Assembly: GCF_900156315.1 (NCBI RefSeq) | Contig: NZ_FTNI01000009.1 | Span: 203,961-267,960 of the forward strand | Length of the DNA: 64,000 bases | Reading direction: 5' to 3' | Source of the DNA: Microbispora rosea | GTDB lineage: Bacteria > Actinomycetota > Actinomycetes > Streptosporangiales > Streptosporangiaceae | Part shown: piece after piece, positions 56,001-63,831 of the stretch | Layout: the number at the start of each line of letters is the position of its first letter | Numbering within the stretch: the first letter of the stretch is position 1 | Position numbers and translations under genes: made by a program | The notes under the pieces: generated by a model | Told to the model about the DNA's origin: nothing | Seen by the model: the letters and a program-made list of their open reading frames with translations, nothing else | The model's database searches: none

Positions 56001-56604
56001 CGATCCGCTGTTCGCGGGGACCGGGACGCCCGTCGATCCGGGCGTCCTGCTGACGCCGCCGGAAGGCAAGCGGGCCCGCGTGTCGGTGATCAGCCTCACC
56101 GGCTTGGCCTCCGACGCTCAGCGGCAGGGCTTCGTCAACCAGCTGCAGATGGCGCTGTTCTCCTGGATCAAGCGGCATCCCGCCGGAGACCGGCCGCTCG
56201 GCGGGCTGTTCGTGATGGACGAGGCCCAGACGTTCGCGCCGTCCGGGACGGCGACCGTGTGCACCCAGAGCACGCTCGCCCTCGCCGCGCAGGCCCGCAA
56301 GTACGGACTCGGGCTGGTGTTCGCCACCCAGGCGCCGAAGGGCCTGCACAACCGGATCACGGGCAACGCCGCCACCCAGTTCTTCGGCCTGCTCAACGCG
56401 CCGGCCCAGATCACGGCGGCGCGGGAGCTGGCCAGGGCCAAGGGCGGCGACGTCCCCGACGTGGCACGGCTGCGGTCCGGCCAGTTCTACGCGGCCTTCG
56501 AGGGCGGGTCGTTCACGAAGGTCCGTACGCCGCTGTGCCTGAGCCACCACCCGAGCAGCCCGCTGACGAGCGAGGAGGTCGTGGCCCGGGCGAACCGGTC
56601 CTGA
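53008..56604 (+). CDS. Double P-loop ATPase: N-terminal AAA-like module and C-terminal HerA/FtsK-like translocase module
   Basis: The 1198-residue protein has two ATPase parts. Near the N-terminus GQRGTGKT (65-72) forms a Walker A, with a Walker B-like strand PSVIAVDQVDTL around 240-252, as in AAA/Orc-type ATPases. Residues about 450-640 form a further helical region with a RNQSWAKG-like segment. A Pro/Ala/Val linker (about 655-790) contains repeated VETPAVETPA-type units. The C-terminal module has MAIFAGSGSGKTVLI (Walker A, Lys826), LDANNDLARLGDRW, and GLFVMDEAQTFAP (Asp1071, Glu1072), with KYGLGLVFATQAPKGL as a sensor region, like HerA/VirB4/FtsK translocases. It probably forms a ring that loads or drives DNA for the nuclease. 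It starts within ATGA of the previous stop. Confidence 0.8.
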   Translation: MMTSDELDALRTLRFNYTRVADDVWRPLPFHVEGIHRNAAQVILDGLLEAEESVAASPIGVAIQGQRGTGKTHLLGWVRQKVHEEDAYFFLVSLLDAKDFWESVLLSMLDSLSRPMAGDGSQLRELLWRLCVLAEVPQAARGPIIGDVPLSRADLDAFINALRRYDPHVGRDVQDTARALTLRASHDLAAQDIGDAYLISAPQSEPGERAEWGFRTVGKTPQEIVHDLSMLLALTGPSVIAVDQVDTLIAQSATRTGGGSAEDPEHRRTVERVAGGLMTLREMTRRTLTVLSCLPLTWTLIEEHATDTVQDRFRMTLPLGTIPDAETGRALVAKRFSAQYGAVGFTPPYPTWPVKPEAFEEANQYTPRQLLIRIDQHVRSCLASGQVTELERLTGSLPDKVVPIQPRPKPEPDFGALDRRFAELRQRADVVEALDPITEDVVMPGLLSAGLSAWIAEQGEDGRLFTQDPPPSTKPPLHARLRRTLDEETENEAHWCFRAISASHHTAALNRLKTASTAAGLDERIPARKLFVLRNQSWAKGPATQQALAAFEQAGGRVLQVEEDDLRIFSALRTLLTENSPDLRAWLVSRKPTSEVKLFAEALSDAAVPRVSGTGLSARPSRSQDRPRRTANPERRLLRLERVPGLTTLPVADAPPLPSGDTPAADTSAAASGTAQSPAFDIAASPASGGVPEPVGASAAVSGVTLGPAVPDLQVWPPLPAASDLAVASPAEAPANAPDTELPAVEVAAVETPVAETPAVETPAVEIPAAEVAAVPRPRRPLSSDEGPEAPNLTIGAATSDGRPVRVQLETLRKHMAIFAGSGSGKTVLIRRLVEECALQGVSAIVLDANNDLARLGDRWPEPPAEWGEGDAARADDYLANTDVVIWTPRKESGRPLSFQPLPDFGSVADDPDEFGEAVDAALAALVPRAKLEAKTAKAHLGQAVLREAVAHYGRRGGTSLAGLIALLDDLPDGVSTLEGAARLATEMAQHLRAETISDPLFAGTGTPVDPGVLLTPPEGKRARVSVISLTGLASDAQRQGFVNQLQMALFSWIKRHPAGDRPLGGLFVMDEAQTFAPSGTATVCTQSTLALAAQARKYGLGLVFATQAPKGLHNRITGNAATQFFGLLNAPAQITAARELARAKGGDVPDVARLRSGQFYAAFEGGSFTKVRTPLCLSHHPSSPLTSEEVVARANRS

Positions 56605-56614
56605 ATGAGAGCGC

Positions 56615-56654
56615 GCGGAGCCGGCGCCGTCCTCGGAGGCGACGCCGGCTCCGC
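56615..56654. terminator. Bidirectional hairpin terminator between the ATPase and tetR genes
   Basis: GCGGAGCCGGCG (56615-56626) pairs perfectly with CGCCGGCTCCGC (56643-56654) around a 16-nt loop. The right arm touches the stop codon of the convergent TetR gene, so one hairpin probably serves both transcripts. Confidence 0.7.
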
Positions 56655-57325
56655 TACACCTGCTCCGCCCTGGGAGTCGGGTTGGGCGGGGCGACCGGCC
56701 GGCCGTAGAGGATCGATGCCCAGGCGTTGGTGAGGACGTCGACGAGGACCCTCTCGTCGTCGAACGGGGGGACACCGGCCGCGGCCAGATAGTAGAGCCG
56801 TTCACCCATCCAGGTCAGCGACGCGGCGACCGCGCGCACGTCCATGTCCCCGAGCCGCCCGCGGACCTGCGGGTCGGACTCGATACGGGCCGCGGCGGCG
56901 TCGGTGAACAGGTCCATCTGTTCCAGCCAGAGAGCTCGCAGCCCCTCGTCCGAGCCCTGGCTCTCCACGATCGCCATGAGGATGCCCGCGTTGTCGCGCC
57001 ACAGCCGGGCGCCGTCCCGCACCCCCGCACGCAGCGCGGCGACGGGGTCCTGCGACCCGCCGATCCAGGGGTCGGCGGCCTGCTGTCCCTGCGCGACGGC
57101 GTCGCGCACCAGTTCGCCGAGCACGGCCTGCTTGCTCGGGAAGTAGAAGTAGAAGCTCGCCCGGGAGACCTCCGCGGCGGTGAGGATGTCGGCGACGCTG
57201 AGGGTGTCGAAGCGGCGCTCCCGCAGCAGCTCGCGGGTCGCGGACAGGATCCGCTCCCGCAACCCGGTGGACGCCGGCTCCGCGGCCGATCTACGGGCCG
57301 GCCGCGCACCGGGCTTCGAAGACAT
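56654..57325 (-). CDS. TetR/AcrR-family transcriptional regulator
   Basis: The 223-residue repressor has the family HTH: ERILSATRELLRERRFDTLSVADILTAAEVSRASFYFYFPSKQAVLGELVRDAVAQG. The ligand domain includes a WLEQMDLFTDAAAARIE helix and ends with DVLTNAWASILYG. It is transcribed away from an aldo-keto reductase gene, the two starts being 101 bp apart, and the gap holds an array of 13-bp repeats and a 17-bp palindrome as probable operators. ATG at 57325 follows GAGGGG. Confidence 0.9.
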   Translation of the reverse strand: MSSKPGARPARRSAAEPASTGLRERILSATRELLRERRFDTLSVADILTAAEVSRASFYFYFPSKQAVLGELVRDAVAQGQQAADPWIGGSQDPVAALRAGVRDGARLWRDNAGILMAIVESQGSDEGLRALWLEQMDLFTDAAAARIESDPQVRGRLGDMDVRAVAASLTWMGERLYYLAAAGVPPFDDERVLVDVLTNAWASILYGRPVAPPNPTPRAEQV

Positions 57326-57346
57326 GCCCCTCAGGATACCGACGTG

Positions 57347-57398
57347 CTGTACGGACGCCATGTATGAACGCCATGTACAGACGTCATGTACAGACATA
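57347..57398. repeat. Four tandem 13-bp direct repeats in the tetR/aldo-keto reductase gap
   Basis: Units are CTGTACGGACGCC, ATGTATGAACGCC, ATGTACAGACGTC and ATGTACAGACATA, with consensus ATGTACrGACGyC. The 13-bp period is not a helical repeat, so direct-repeat binding or slippage is possible. They start 22 bp from the tetR ATG and so overlap its promoter. Confidence 0.7.
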
Positions 57399-57402
57399 TC
57401 GT

Positions 57403-57419
57403 CCATACACCGTGTATGG
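57403..57419. promoter_or_regulatory. 17-bp perfect palindrome, probable TetR operator
   Basis: CCATACAC, a central C, and GTGTATGG form perfect 8-bp arms. It ends 7 bp before the aldo-keto reductase ATG, so bound repressor would block its start. The core matches bases of the adjacent 13-bp repeats (TGTAT/TGTAC). Confidence 0.75.
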
Positions 57420-57426
57420 TTCTCCC

Positions 57427-58494
57427 ATGACACATTCAGCCATCGGCATGAGGTACCGCACCTTGGGCACGAGCGGTCTTCGGGTGTCCGAACTGATCCT
57501 TGGCGCGATGACCTTCGGAGAGCAGGGCGGGGTGGGCGCGCCGCCGGCCGAGTGCCGGCGGATGCTCGACCTGTACGCCGAGGCCGGCGGCAACATGATC
57601 GACACGGCCGTCAACTACCGCGACGGAGCCAGCGAGGAGATCCTCGGCGAGCTGCTCGAGGGCAGGCGCGAGTCGTTCGTCCTCGGCACGAAGTACACCG
57701 TCTCTCGCGACCGCTCCGACCCGAACGCCGCGGGGAACCACAGGAAGAACCTCCGGGCTTCCCTGGAGACCAGCCTGCGCCGGCTGCGTACGGACTATCT
57801 CGACCTCTACTGGGTGCACATGTGGGACCGTGACACGCCCATCGAGGAGACCATGCGCGCACTGGACGACGCCGTCCAGGCCGGCAAGGTGCTCTACGTG
57901 GGGATCTCCGACGCCCCCGCCTGGGTGGTGGCCCGCGCCAACACCCTCGCCGAGTGGCGCGGCTGGAGTCCCTTCATCGGCCTGCAGGTGCCGTACAGCC
58001 TGCTGCAACGTGACGTCGAACGGGAACTGCTCCCCATGGCCGAGTCCCTCGGACTCGCCGTCACGGCATGGAGCCCGCTCGGCGGCGGGGTGCTGTCCGG
58101 CAAGTACACACTGCCCCGCGTACACACCCCCCAGGACGGGGCCGTGCCCACGGGACGGCTGAAGGCCGAGTCGCTCTCGGCCCGCGACCACGCCGTCGCC
58201 CGGGCCGTGCAGGAGGCCGCCGACGACCTCGGCGCGACCCCGGCGCAGGTCGCGATCGCGTGGACGATGAGCCGCTCTCCCGCCGTCCATCCGATCGTCG
58301 GGGCACGTTCCGCCGACCAGCTACGTGACAATCTCGCCGCCGCCGGCCTCGCCCTCCCCCCTGAAGTGCGCACGCGCCTGGAACAGGCCACCGAGTTCAC
58401 CCTCGGATTTCCCGGCGACTTCATCGCCCAGACCTCGCCGTGGGTGTTCGGCGCCGCGCTCACCGACCCCCCTTCCGGCACATTCCGGCGATGA
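57427..58494 (+). CDS. Aldo/keto reductase
   Basis: The 355-residue enzyme has the reductase tetrad: Asp and Tyr in NMIDTAVNYRDG, Lys in VLGTKYTVS and His in YWVHMWDRD. The NADPH loop PIVGARSADQLRDNL lies near the end. It is nearest in style to the YghZ/AKR14-like and voltage-channel-like reductases. Start is ATG 57427, though MRYRTLG at 57448 is also possible; no clear ribosome binding site is seen because the operator occupies that place. It is the likely target of the divergent TetR. Confidence 0.9.
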   Translation: MTHSAIGMRYRTLGTSGLRVSELILGAMTFGEQGGVGAPPAECRRMLDLYAEAGGNMIDTAVNYRDGASEEILGELLEGRRESFVLGTKYTVSRDRSDPNAAGNHRKNLRASLETSLRRLRTDYLDLYWVHMWDRDTPIEETMRALDDAVQAGKVLYVGISDAPAWVVARANTLAEWRGWSPFIGLQVPYSLLQRDVERELLPMAESLGLAVTAWSPLGGGVLSGKYTLPRVHTPQDGAVPTGRLKAESLSARDHAVARAVQEAADDLGATPAQVAIAWTMSRSPAVHPIVGARSADQLRDNLAAAGLALPPEVRTRLEQATEFTLGFPGDFIAQTSPWVFGAALTDPPSGTFRR

Positions 58495-58581
58495 GGGCCG
58501 CCTCAGCTCCTGCTGCCCGCTCCGTCGAGGAACTGCCTGCTCCCCCGGCGCGACCGCGACCGCACCCTCCTACCGGTTTCC

Positions 58582-59205
58582 CTACCGGCGGAAGGCGGCG
58601 GCACCGGCGGCGGCGATCGCCACCGACAGGACGATGACAACGGTGAGCGTCCCCAGGGGGTTGCGGTGCCGTACGGGTGCGATCGCGCGCATGGCCGGCA
58701 CCCGGTAGACCGGTGACGGCGACGGAGTGGGCCGCGGCGTCGGACGAGGGCTCGGGGACGGCGCCGCCGCGGGCCGGGGCGCGGCCGCCACCCGATGCGG
58801 GGAGTGCCGGGGTGCCGGTGCGGGCTTCTCGGGCGCCGGCACCAGAGGCTTCGGCGCGGGCGGCGGCTCAGGGGTCGGCGGTGGCACGGGTGTCGGCGGC
58901 GTGCAGCCCGGCCTTCCGATGCCGACCTCGGCGTGCAGGTCGACGATCACGTCGACGTCGAGGCAGACGCCGACCCGCAGGCCCGGTCCGTTCGGATCGT
59001 CTGCCGCGAGGGACGCACCGGCGGCTGCCCGCACCACCCCCCCGGTCACCGTGCTCCCCGCCGTACTGCCGGCCGTGCCCGCGTCCTGCCGCTCGGCCCG
59101 GACCGGGGCGGGTGCCGCGGCGGTCAGCGTGGCGCAGGTCAGCGCGGCACAGGCGGAAACGGCCGCGACCGCGACGGCCACGCGCGGGCCCGCCGTCCTG
59201 CCCAT
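58582..59205 (-). CDS. Secreted/cell-surface Pro-rich anchored protein
   Basis: The 207-residue protein has an N-terminal signal-type segment (VAVAVAAVSACAALTCATLTAAA), a central part with VGVCLDVDVIVDLHAEVGIGRPGC (two Cys, possibly a small disulfide domain) and a long Pro/Ala/Lys spacer (PTPVPPPTPEPPPAPKP and SPSPRPTPRPTPSPSP). It ends with a terminal membrane helix (LGTLTVVIVLSVAIAAAGAAAFRR). This layout suits a wall-spanning surface protein. It starts 1 bp after the DUF4239 gene stop, so the two are coupled. No known family. Confidence 0.6.
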   Translation of the reverse strand: MGRTAGPRVAVAVAAVSACAALTCATLTAAAPAPVRAERQDAGTAGSTAGSTVTGGVVRAAAGASLAADDPNGPGLRVGVCLDVDVIVDLHAEVGIGRPGCTPPTPVPPPTPEPPPAPKPLVPAPEKPAPAPRHSPHRVAAAPRPAAAPSPSPRPTPRPTPSPSPVYRVPAMRAIAPVRHRNPLGTLTVVIVLSVAIAAAGAAAFRR

Positions 59206-59206
59206 G

Positions 59207-59974
59207 TCAGCGGCCCTCGGGGATCCGCTGGAACTCGTGCAGGGCGCTCACGAACGCCTCGGGCTTCACCGCCAGGCCGCCGCTGAAGGGGCGGGAGATG
59301 TTCCAGGCGAGATAGACGCCGACGCCGAGCAGGACCGCCATCGCCAGCACCGGCACGAGCGTGAGCCCCCGGGGCCGTGCCCCGGCCAGGAACGGGAAGA
59401 CCACGACGAGGACGCCCGTGAGCACCGTCAGCAGCATGACGCCGGGGGGCGGCTCGGTGCCCGCGTCGGCGGCGCGCTGCCGCCGGGCGGCGAACAGGTC
59501 CGCCATCCGCTCCAGCACGGCGTCCCTGGCGTCGTGCGCCGCCTCGGTTGTGGCCGGCAGTTCGGTCACGTGGGCACGCAGCGCCTCCAGCCGCGACGTC
59601 CCCTCGGTGCCGAGGTGTCCGGTCGTCATCTGCGGCCACTCGTCCTCGACGACGTATCTCGCGTACTCGCGGAGTCCCTCGCGCACCTGGGCGGCGTCGG
59701 GGGCCGGGAGCGGCGCGGCGGCCCAGTAGGCCTCCACGAGCGCCTGGGTCTCGGAGTAGGTGTTCTGCCGTGCGGAGTCGGCCGTGGTCCACGGCACGAC
59801 GATCGCGATGGCGAACACGAGCAGGAACAGCGAGGAGAGCATCGACCCGGCGTGACCGGCGGACGCGCCGCCGGGATCGCGGTCGTCGGTGCCCCGGCCC
59901 AGCGCGCGGAAGAGAAGGGCCGCCACGGCCACCAGCCCGACGGCCGCCGCGACCGCGAGTACGCCCAAGAGCAT
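59207..59974 (-). CDS. DUF4239 (bestrophin-like) membrane protein
   Basis: The 255-residue protein has an N-terminal helix (MLLGVLAVAAAVGLVAVAALLF), a second (SSLFLLVFAIAIVVPWTTADS), and two close helices near the end (GVMLLTVLTGVLVVVFPFLAG, LVPVLAMAVLLGVGVYLAW). Between them are ETQALVEAYWAAAPLP and a helix with RDAVLERMADLF, the layout of DUF4239 proteins, which some databases call bestrophin-like; function unknown. ATG at 59974 follows GGAG; a longer frame upstream runs into the intergenic region. It is probably co-transcribed with the Pro-rich surface protein. Confidence 0.75.
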   Translation of the reverse strand: MLLGVLAVAAAVGLVAVAALLFRALGRGTDDRDPGGASAGHAGSMLSSLFLLVFAIAIVVPWTTADSARQNTYSETQALVEAYWAAAPLPAPDAAQVREGLREYARYVVEDEWPQMTTGHLGTEGTSRLEALRAHVTELPATTEAAHDARDAVLERMADLFAARRQRAADAGTEPPPGVMLLTVLTGVLVVVFPFLAGARPRGLTLVPVLAMAVLLGVGVYLAWNISRPFSGGLAVKPEAFVSALHEFQRIPEGR

Positions 59975-60122
59975 GACATCTCCACAGACACTTTGCCGAT
60001 TACTTGCAGTGACATGAGTATCACAAGAAGTAACCATTGACCAGCGAAGACGGGCAAGTGACGGCGCGGCCTGCGCCACCCGCCGGGAGAGGTCATGGCA
60101 GGATCGGCGCGGAGGTGAGCGC

Positions 60123-60782
60123 ATGCGCGTGGTGATCGCGGGCGGACACGGGAAAATCGCCCTTCGGCTGGCACGCCTGCTGAGCGGGCGGGGCGACGCG
60201 CCCGTGGGACTGATCCGCAACCCGGATCAGGTCGCGGACGTGGAGGCGGCCGGCGCCGAGGCGGCGGTGTGCGACCTGGAGCGGACCACGCCGGAGAAGG
60301 TGGCCGAGATCCTGCTGGGGGCGGGAGCCGTCGTCTTCGCCGCCGGGGCGGGACCCGGCAGCGGCGTCGCGCGCAAGTTCACCGTGGACCAGGGTGCCTC
60401 GGTGCTGCTCGCCGACGCGGCCGAACGGGCAGGCGTGTCCCGCTTCATCCAGATCTCCTCGATGGGCGCGGGATCGCCGCCCGCGCCGGGGAGCGACGAG
60501 GTCTGGGCGGCCTACATCACCGCGAAGACGGCGGCGGAAGAGGATCTGCGGGCCCGCCCGCTCGACTGGACGGTCCTGCGGCCGGGGCGGCTCACCGACG
60601 GGCCGGGGACTGGTCTGGTGACGCTCGCCGACCCGCCGCTTCCCTCCGGAGCCGTGCCGCGCGACGACGTGGCCGCCGTGATCGCCGCGCTGATCGACGC
60701 TCCGGAGACGCGGCATCGCGTCCTCGAACTCATCGGCGGGGGCGTGCCCGTCACCGAGGCCGTACGCCTCGTGCTGATGTGA
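60123..60782 (+). CDS. NAD(P)-binding SDR of the atypical (NmrA/YwnB-like) type
   Basis: The 219-residue Rossmann protein has MRVVIAGGHGKIALRLARLL (GxxGxIxxxL cofactor motif), IRNPDQVADVEAAGAEAAVCDLE, AAGAGPGSG and SRFIQISSMGAG. In place of the classical YxxxK it has YITAKTAAEEDLRA, i.e. Y-x-x-x-K is retained, and then LDWTVLRPGRLTD. Such proteins reduce small carbonyls or act as redox sensors. GGAGGTGA precedes the ATG. It is divergent from the DUF4239 gene. Confidence 0.85.
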   Translation: MRVVIAGGHGKIALRLARLLSGRGDAPVGLIRNPDQVADVEAAGAEAAVCDLERTTPEKVAEILLGAGAVVFAAGAGPGSGVARKFTVDQGASVLLADAAERAGVSRFIQISSMGAGSPPAPGSDEVWAAYITAKTAAEEDLRARPLDWTVLRPGRLTDGPGTGLVTLADPPLPSGAVPRDDVAAVIAALIDAPETRHRVLELIGGGVPVTEAVRLVLM

Positions 60783-61011
60783 TCACCGTACCGAGGTGTT
60801 CCGGGACCGTTACCCATACCGACCCGGATAGCAAGAGGCACTAAATACCCAATCGGGCACTAGATCGTCTCGTTACGGAAAAATCCCGAATTTGTGGGGT
60901 TCATGTGCCTTGACGTGCTTTTCGGGGTGACGAAGACTTCCCTCGACTTCGCGTGATCCACTCCGGGCTGACCCCCCTCCCCGGAAAGGCACGCCATATG
61001 GAGGAAACTCG

Positions 61012-63747
61012 ATGAGTAGCTCTCCCCGGAGAGCGCGTCGCTATGCCGCCGCGCTCGCACTCCCCCTGGCGATCACTCTGAACGCCCTCCCGGCGCTCGC
61101 CGATCCCTCTACGGATCCGGTCCCGCCCGATCGGGCGTCCAGCACCGCACAGAACGGCGTCGCGCTGATGCGCGTCGTCGTCGCCGACCAGTCGGGCGTG
61201 GACAGGCTGCTCGCCCTGGGCGTCGACCTGGCCGAATACAGCAAGCCCGTCGACGGCGGCATCGAGGTGCACGCCGTGCTCAGCCCCGAGGAGGCGCGGA
61301 GTCTGCGCGACCAGGGCTTCGACGTCCGCGACGCCATCTCCGACCAGAGCGACTACACCGCGAACCTGGCGGAACGGCGGCAGGCCCTCGCCGCCGCGTC
61401 GGCCGACGCGGCGGAGACCGACACGCTGACCCCGCTGCGCGCCGAGTGGTTCACCAGCCTCGACAACCAGCGTTTCCTGTCGGTGGAGGTGAAGACGAGC
61501 GCGACCGACGCCCAGACCGTGCTCACCGCCACCTGGGACAGCGGCCCCGGCACGGCCCCCGACTCCGGCGGCTCGACGACGATGTCCCGCTTCACCGACG
61601 CGGGGCAGTACATGTACCACCGGTTCAACTCGCCGCTGCCGATCACGGAGACCCCCACCCAGGTCACGATCACCAGCAGCCGGGGCGGCTCGGTCACCGT
61701 GCCGGTCACCAAGTGGCTGGGCGAGCCGCGCAAGGCGCCGAGCAAGCACTACGTGCAGGACTTCGTCGACCACTACATGGACCCCACCGAGGTCACCGGC
61801 CGGATCGTCGCGCTGGCCAAGCAGTTCCCGAACATCTCGGAGATCGTCGACCTCCCGAACAAGACGAACGGCTACCGCCGCCAGGCGCAGGCGCAGTTCG
61901 GCACGGGCTCGGGAAGCGCGCTGGCGAGCACGTTCTACGTGACGTCGAAGGCGTACGGCAGCGAGGGCGGCAACGACGTCAGCGTGGCGCTGGCGAACCC
62001 CGGGACCGCCTCGGCCCCGCTCTCCGTCGCCGTCAACGGCAAGGACGTCGTGGTGAACCTGGCCACTGACGCCTCCGGCGCGGTCACCAGCACGGCCGCC
62101 CAGGTGGTCGCCGCGCTCAACGGCGACTCCGCCGCTTCGGCGCTGCTGACCGCCGCCCTCTACCGGACCAGCACGGGCGCCGGTGTGGTGGCGGCGGCCC
62201 CGGCGACGAAGCTGACCGACAACCTCAAGGCGCCGGCGACCGTCTCGCGTCAGCCGTTCCAGATGAAGGCACTGCGCATCGGCAAGAGCCGGGACGGCTC
62301 GAAGACCGGGGTGTTCCTCTACTGCCAGGAGCACGCCCGCGAGTGGGTGACCCCGCTGACCTGTGTGGAGACCGCCGAGCGGCTGCTGCGCAACTACGCG
62401 CTCGACGCGGACACCAAGAAGCTGGTGAACAACCTCGACATCTTCATCGTGCCGACGATGAACCCCGACGGCGCCCACTACTCGATGTACGACTACAACA
62501 TGCAGCGCAGGAACATGGTCAACTACTGCGCCGCCGACGGGTCGGACCCCGGGCGGCGCAACTCCTGGGGCGTCGACCTCAACCGCAACTTCTCGGTGGG
62601 CAGCGTCTACGACGGATACAACGGCGGCTCGACCACCTGCACCGGCGACACCTACGCCGGGCCGTCGGAGCTGTCGGAGCCGGAGACGCGCAACGAGGTG
62701 TGGCTCACGGAGAAGTTCCCGAACATCAAGTTCGCGATGAACACCCACTCCTACGGCGGCTACTTCATGTGGCCTCCGGGGGCGTACAAGACCGCCGGGC
62801 GGGAGACGCTGCCGCGGCCGGACCTGGGCACGGAGGAGTACTTCTGGAACGCCTCCACCCACATCCTGTCGGCCGTGCAGGGCTGGCGCGGCACGGCCAT
62901 CTGGCCGGGGCGCACCGGCCCGGTGATCGACGTGCTCTACTCGGCGGCCGGCAACAGCGCCGACGAGTTCTGGTACAACAAGGGCATCATCGGCTGGGAC
63001 TTCGAGGTCGGGGCCGACGTCTACGACCCGGCGACCAACAGGTACAACGCGGTCGGCTTCCAGCCCCCGTTCGATGAGGGCCACGAGGAGGCGATGGAGT
63101 TCTCCAACGGCCAGATCGGCATCCTCGAAGTCGCCCAGATGTACCAGAAGGACAAGCAGAGGCCCGAGTCGAAGCTCGTGGTGACCGACAGGACCGACAC
63201 CTCGGCCACGTTCACCTTCAGCGTGGACGAGCCGGCGAACGTCTACTACACCCTCGACGGCAGCCGGCCGACGCTGAGCTCGCCCAAGCTGACCTCGTCG
63301 GGCATGCGTGAGGGCGCCGCGAAGATCACGGTCGACAAGACCACCGAGGTGCACTGGTTCGCCATGGACCTCGCGGGCAACATCGAGAAGAACTACAAGC
63401 CGGACGGCAACGGCAAGAACTACAACAACGAGACCGTCACGGTCGACAAGGCTCCCGTGGTGCCGCTGACCGTGACCGCCTCGTCCCGCTGCACGGGCAC
63501 CTTGGCGTACGTCGCCGTGACGGCCGTCAACGCCGGTGACGTGCCGGCGACCGTGGAGCTGAACACCGCGTTCGGCAAGAAGACCGTGGCCGACGTCGCT
63601 CCGGGCAAGCAGGCCTACCAGTCCTTCAACACCCGGGCCGGGCAGGTCGACGCCGGCACGGTCACCGTGAAGGCGACCGCCACGATCGGCGGCAAGCAGG
63701 TCACCTCGTCCTACGACGCCGCCCACGGCGCGTCCAGCTGCGGCTGA
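61012..63747 (+). CDS. Secreted M14-family zinc carboxypeptidase with C-terminal domains
   Basis: The 911-residue protein starts with a signal peptide (YAAALALPLAITLNALPALA), then an unassigned propeptide-like region. The M14 domain (from about 255) contains the zinc ligands His441 and Glu444 in CQEHAREW, His579 in MNTHSYGG, and the catalytic Glu665 in GWDFEVGADVY. The domain is interrupted at about 290-420 by an inserted segment (AQFGTGSGSALASTFYV to APATVSRQ). The C-terminus has a beta-sandwich (chitobiase/CHU-like, NVYYTLDGSRPTL) and a further Ig-like domain. It removes C-terminal residues from peptides outside the cell. GGAGGAA precedes the ATG. Confidence 0.92.
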   Translation: MSSSPRRARRYAAALALPLAITLNALPALADPSTDPVPPDRASSTAQNGVALMRVVVADQSGVDRLLALGVDLAEYSKPVDGGIEVHAVLSPEEARSLRDQGFDVRDAISDQSDYTANLAERRQALAAASADAAETDTLTPLRAEWFTSLDNQRFLSVEVKTSATDAQTVLTATWDSGPGTAPDSGGSTTMSRFTDAGQYMYHRFNSPLPITETPTQVTITSSRGGSVTVPVTKWLGEPRKAPSKHYVQDFVDHYMDPTEVTGRIVALAKQFPNISEIVDLPNKTNGYRRQAQAQFGTGSGSALASTFYVTSKAYGSEGGNDVSVALANPGTASAPLSVAVNGKDVVVNLATDASGAVTSTAAQVVAALNGDSAASALLTAALYRTSTGAGVVAAAPATKLTDNLKAPATVSRQPFQMKALRIGKSRDGSKTGVFLYCQEHAREWVTPLTCVETAERLLRNYALDADTKKLVNNLDIFIVPTMNPDGAHYSMYDYNMQRRNMVNYCAADGSDPGRRNSWGVDLNRNFSVGSVYDGYNGGSTTCTGDTYAGPSELSEPETRNEVWLTEKFPNIKFAMNTHSYGGYFMWPPGAYKTAGRETLPRPDLGTEEYFWNASTHILSAVQGWRGTAIWPGRTGPVIDVLYSAAGNSADEFWYNKGIIGWDFEVGADVYDPATNRYNAVGFQPPFDEGHEEAMEFSNGQIGILEVAQMYQKDKQRPESKLVVTDRTDTSATFTFSVDEPANVYYTLDGSRPTLSSPKLTSSGMREGAAKITVDKTTEVHWFAMDLAGNIEKNYKPDGNGKNYNNETVTVDKAPVVPLTVTASSRCTGTLAYVAVTAVNAGDVPATVELNTAFGKKTVADVAPGKQAYQSFNTRAGQVDAGTVTVKATATIGGKQVTSSYDAAHGASSCG

Positions 63748-63773
63748 GCCGCATACACCGCCGTAGCACAACC

Positions 63774-63807
63774 CGGGGCCGGCCGGCCGACCAGCAGGCC
63801 GGCCCCG
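63774..63807 (+). terminator. GC-rich hairpin after the M14 gene
   Basis: CGGGGCCGGCC (63774-63784) pairs perfectly with GGCCGGCCCCG (63797-63807) around a 12-nt loop, 27 nt after the stop. No T-run follows; it also leads into the next gene. Confidence 0.65.
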
Positions 63808-63831
63808 CCCCCCATAGATGGAGCGATTCCC

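Noticed and set aside
57347..57398. Possible CRISPR or attachment site
   Set aside because: The 13-bp units have no spacers, no integrase lies nearby, and their place between divergent genes fits operators better.
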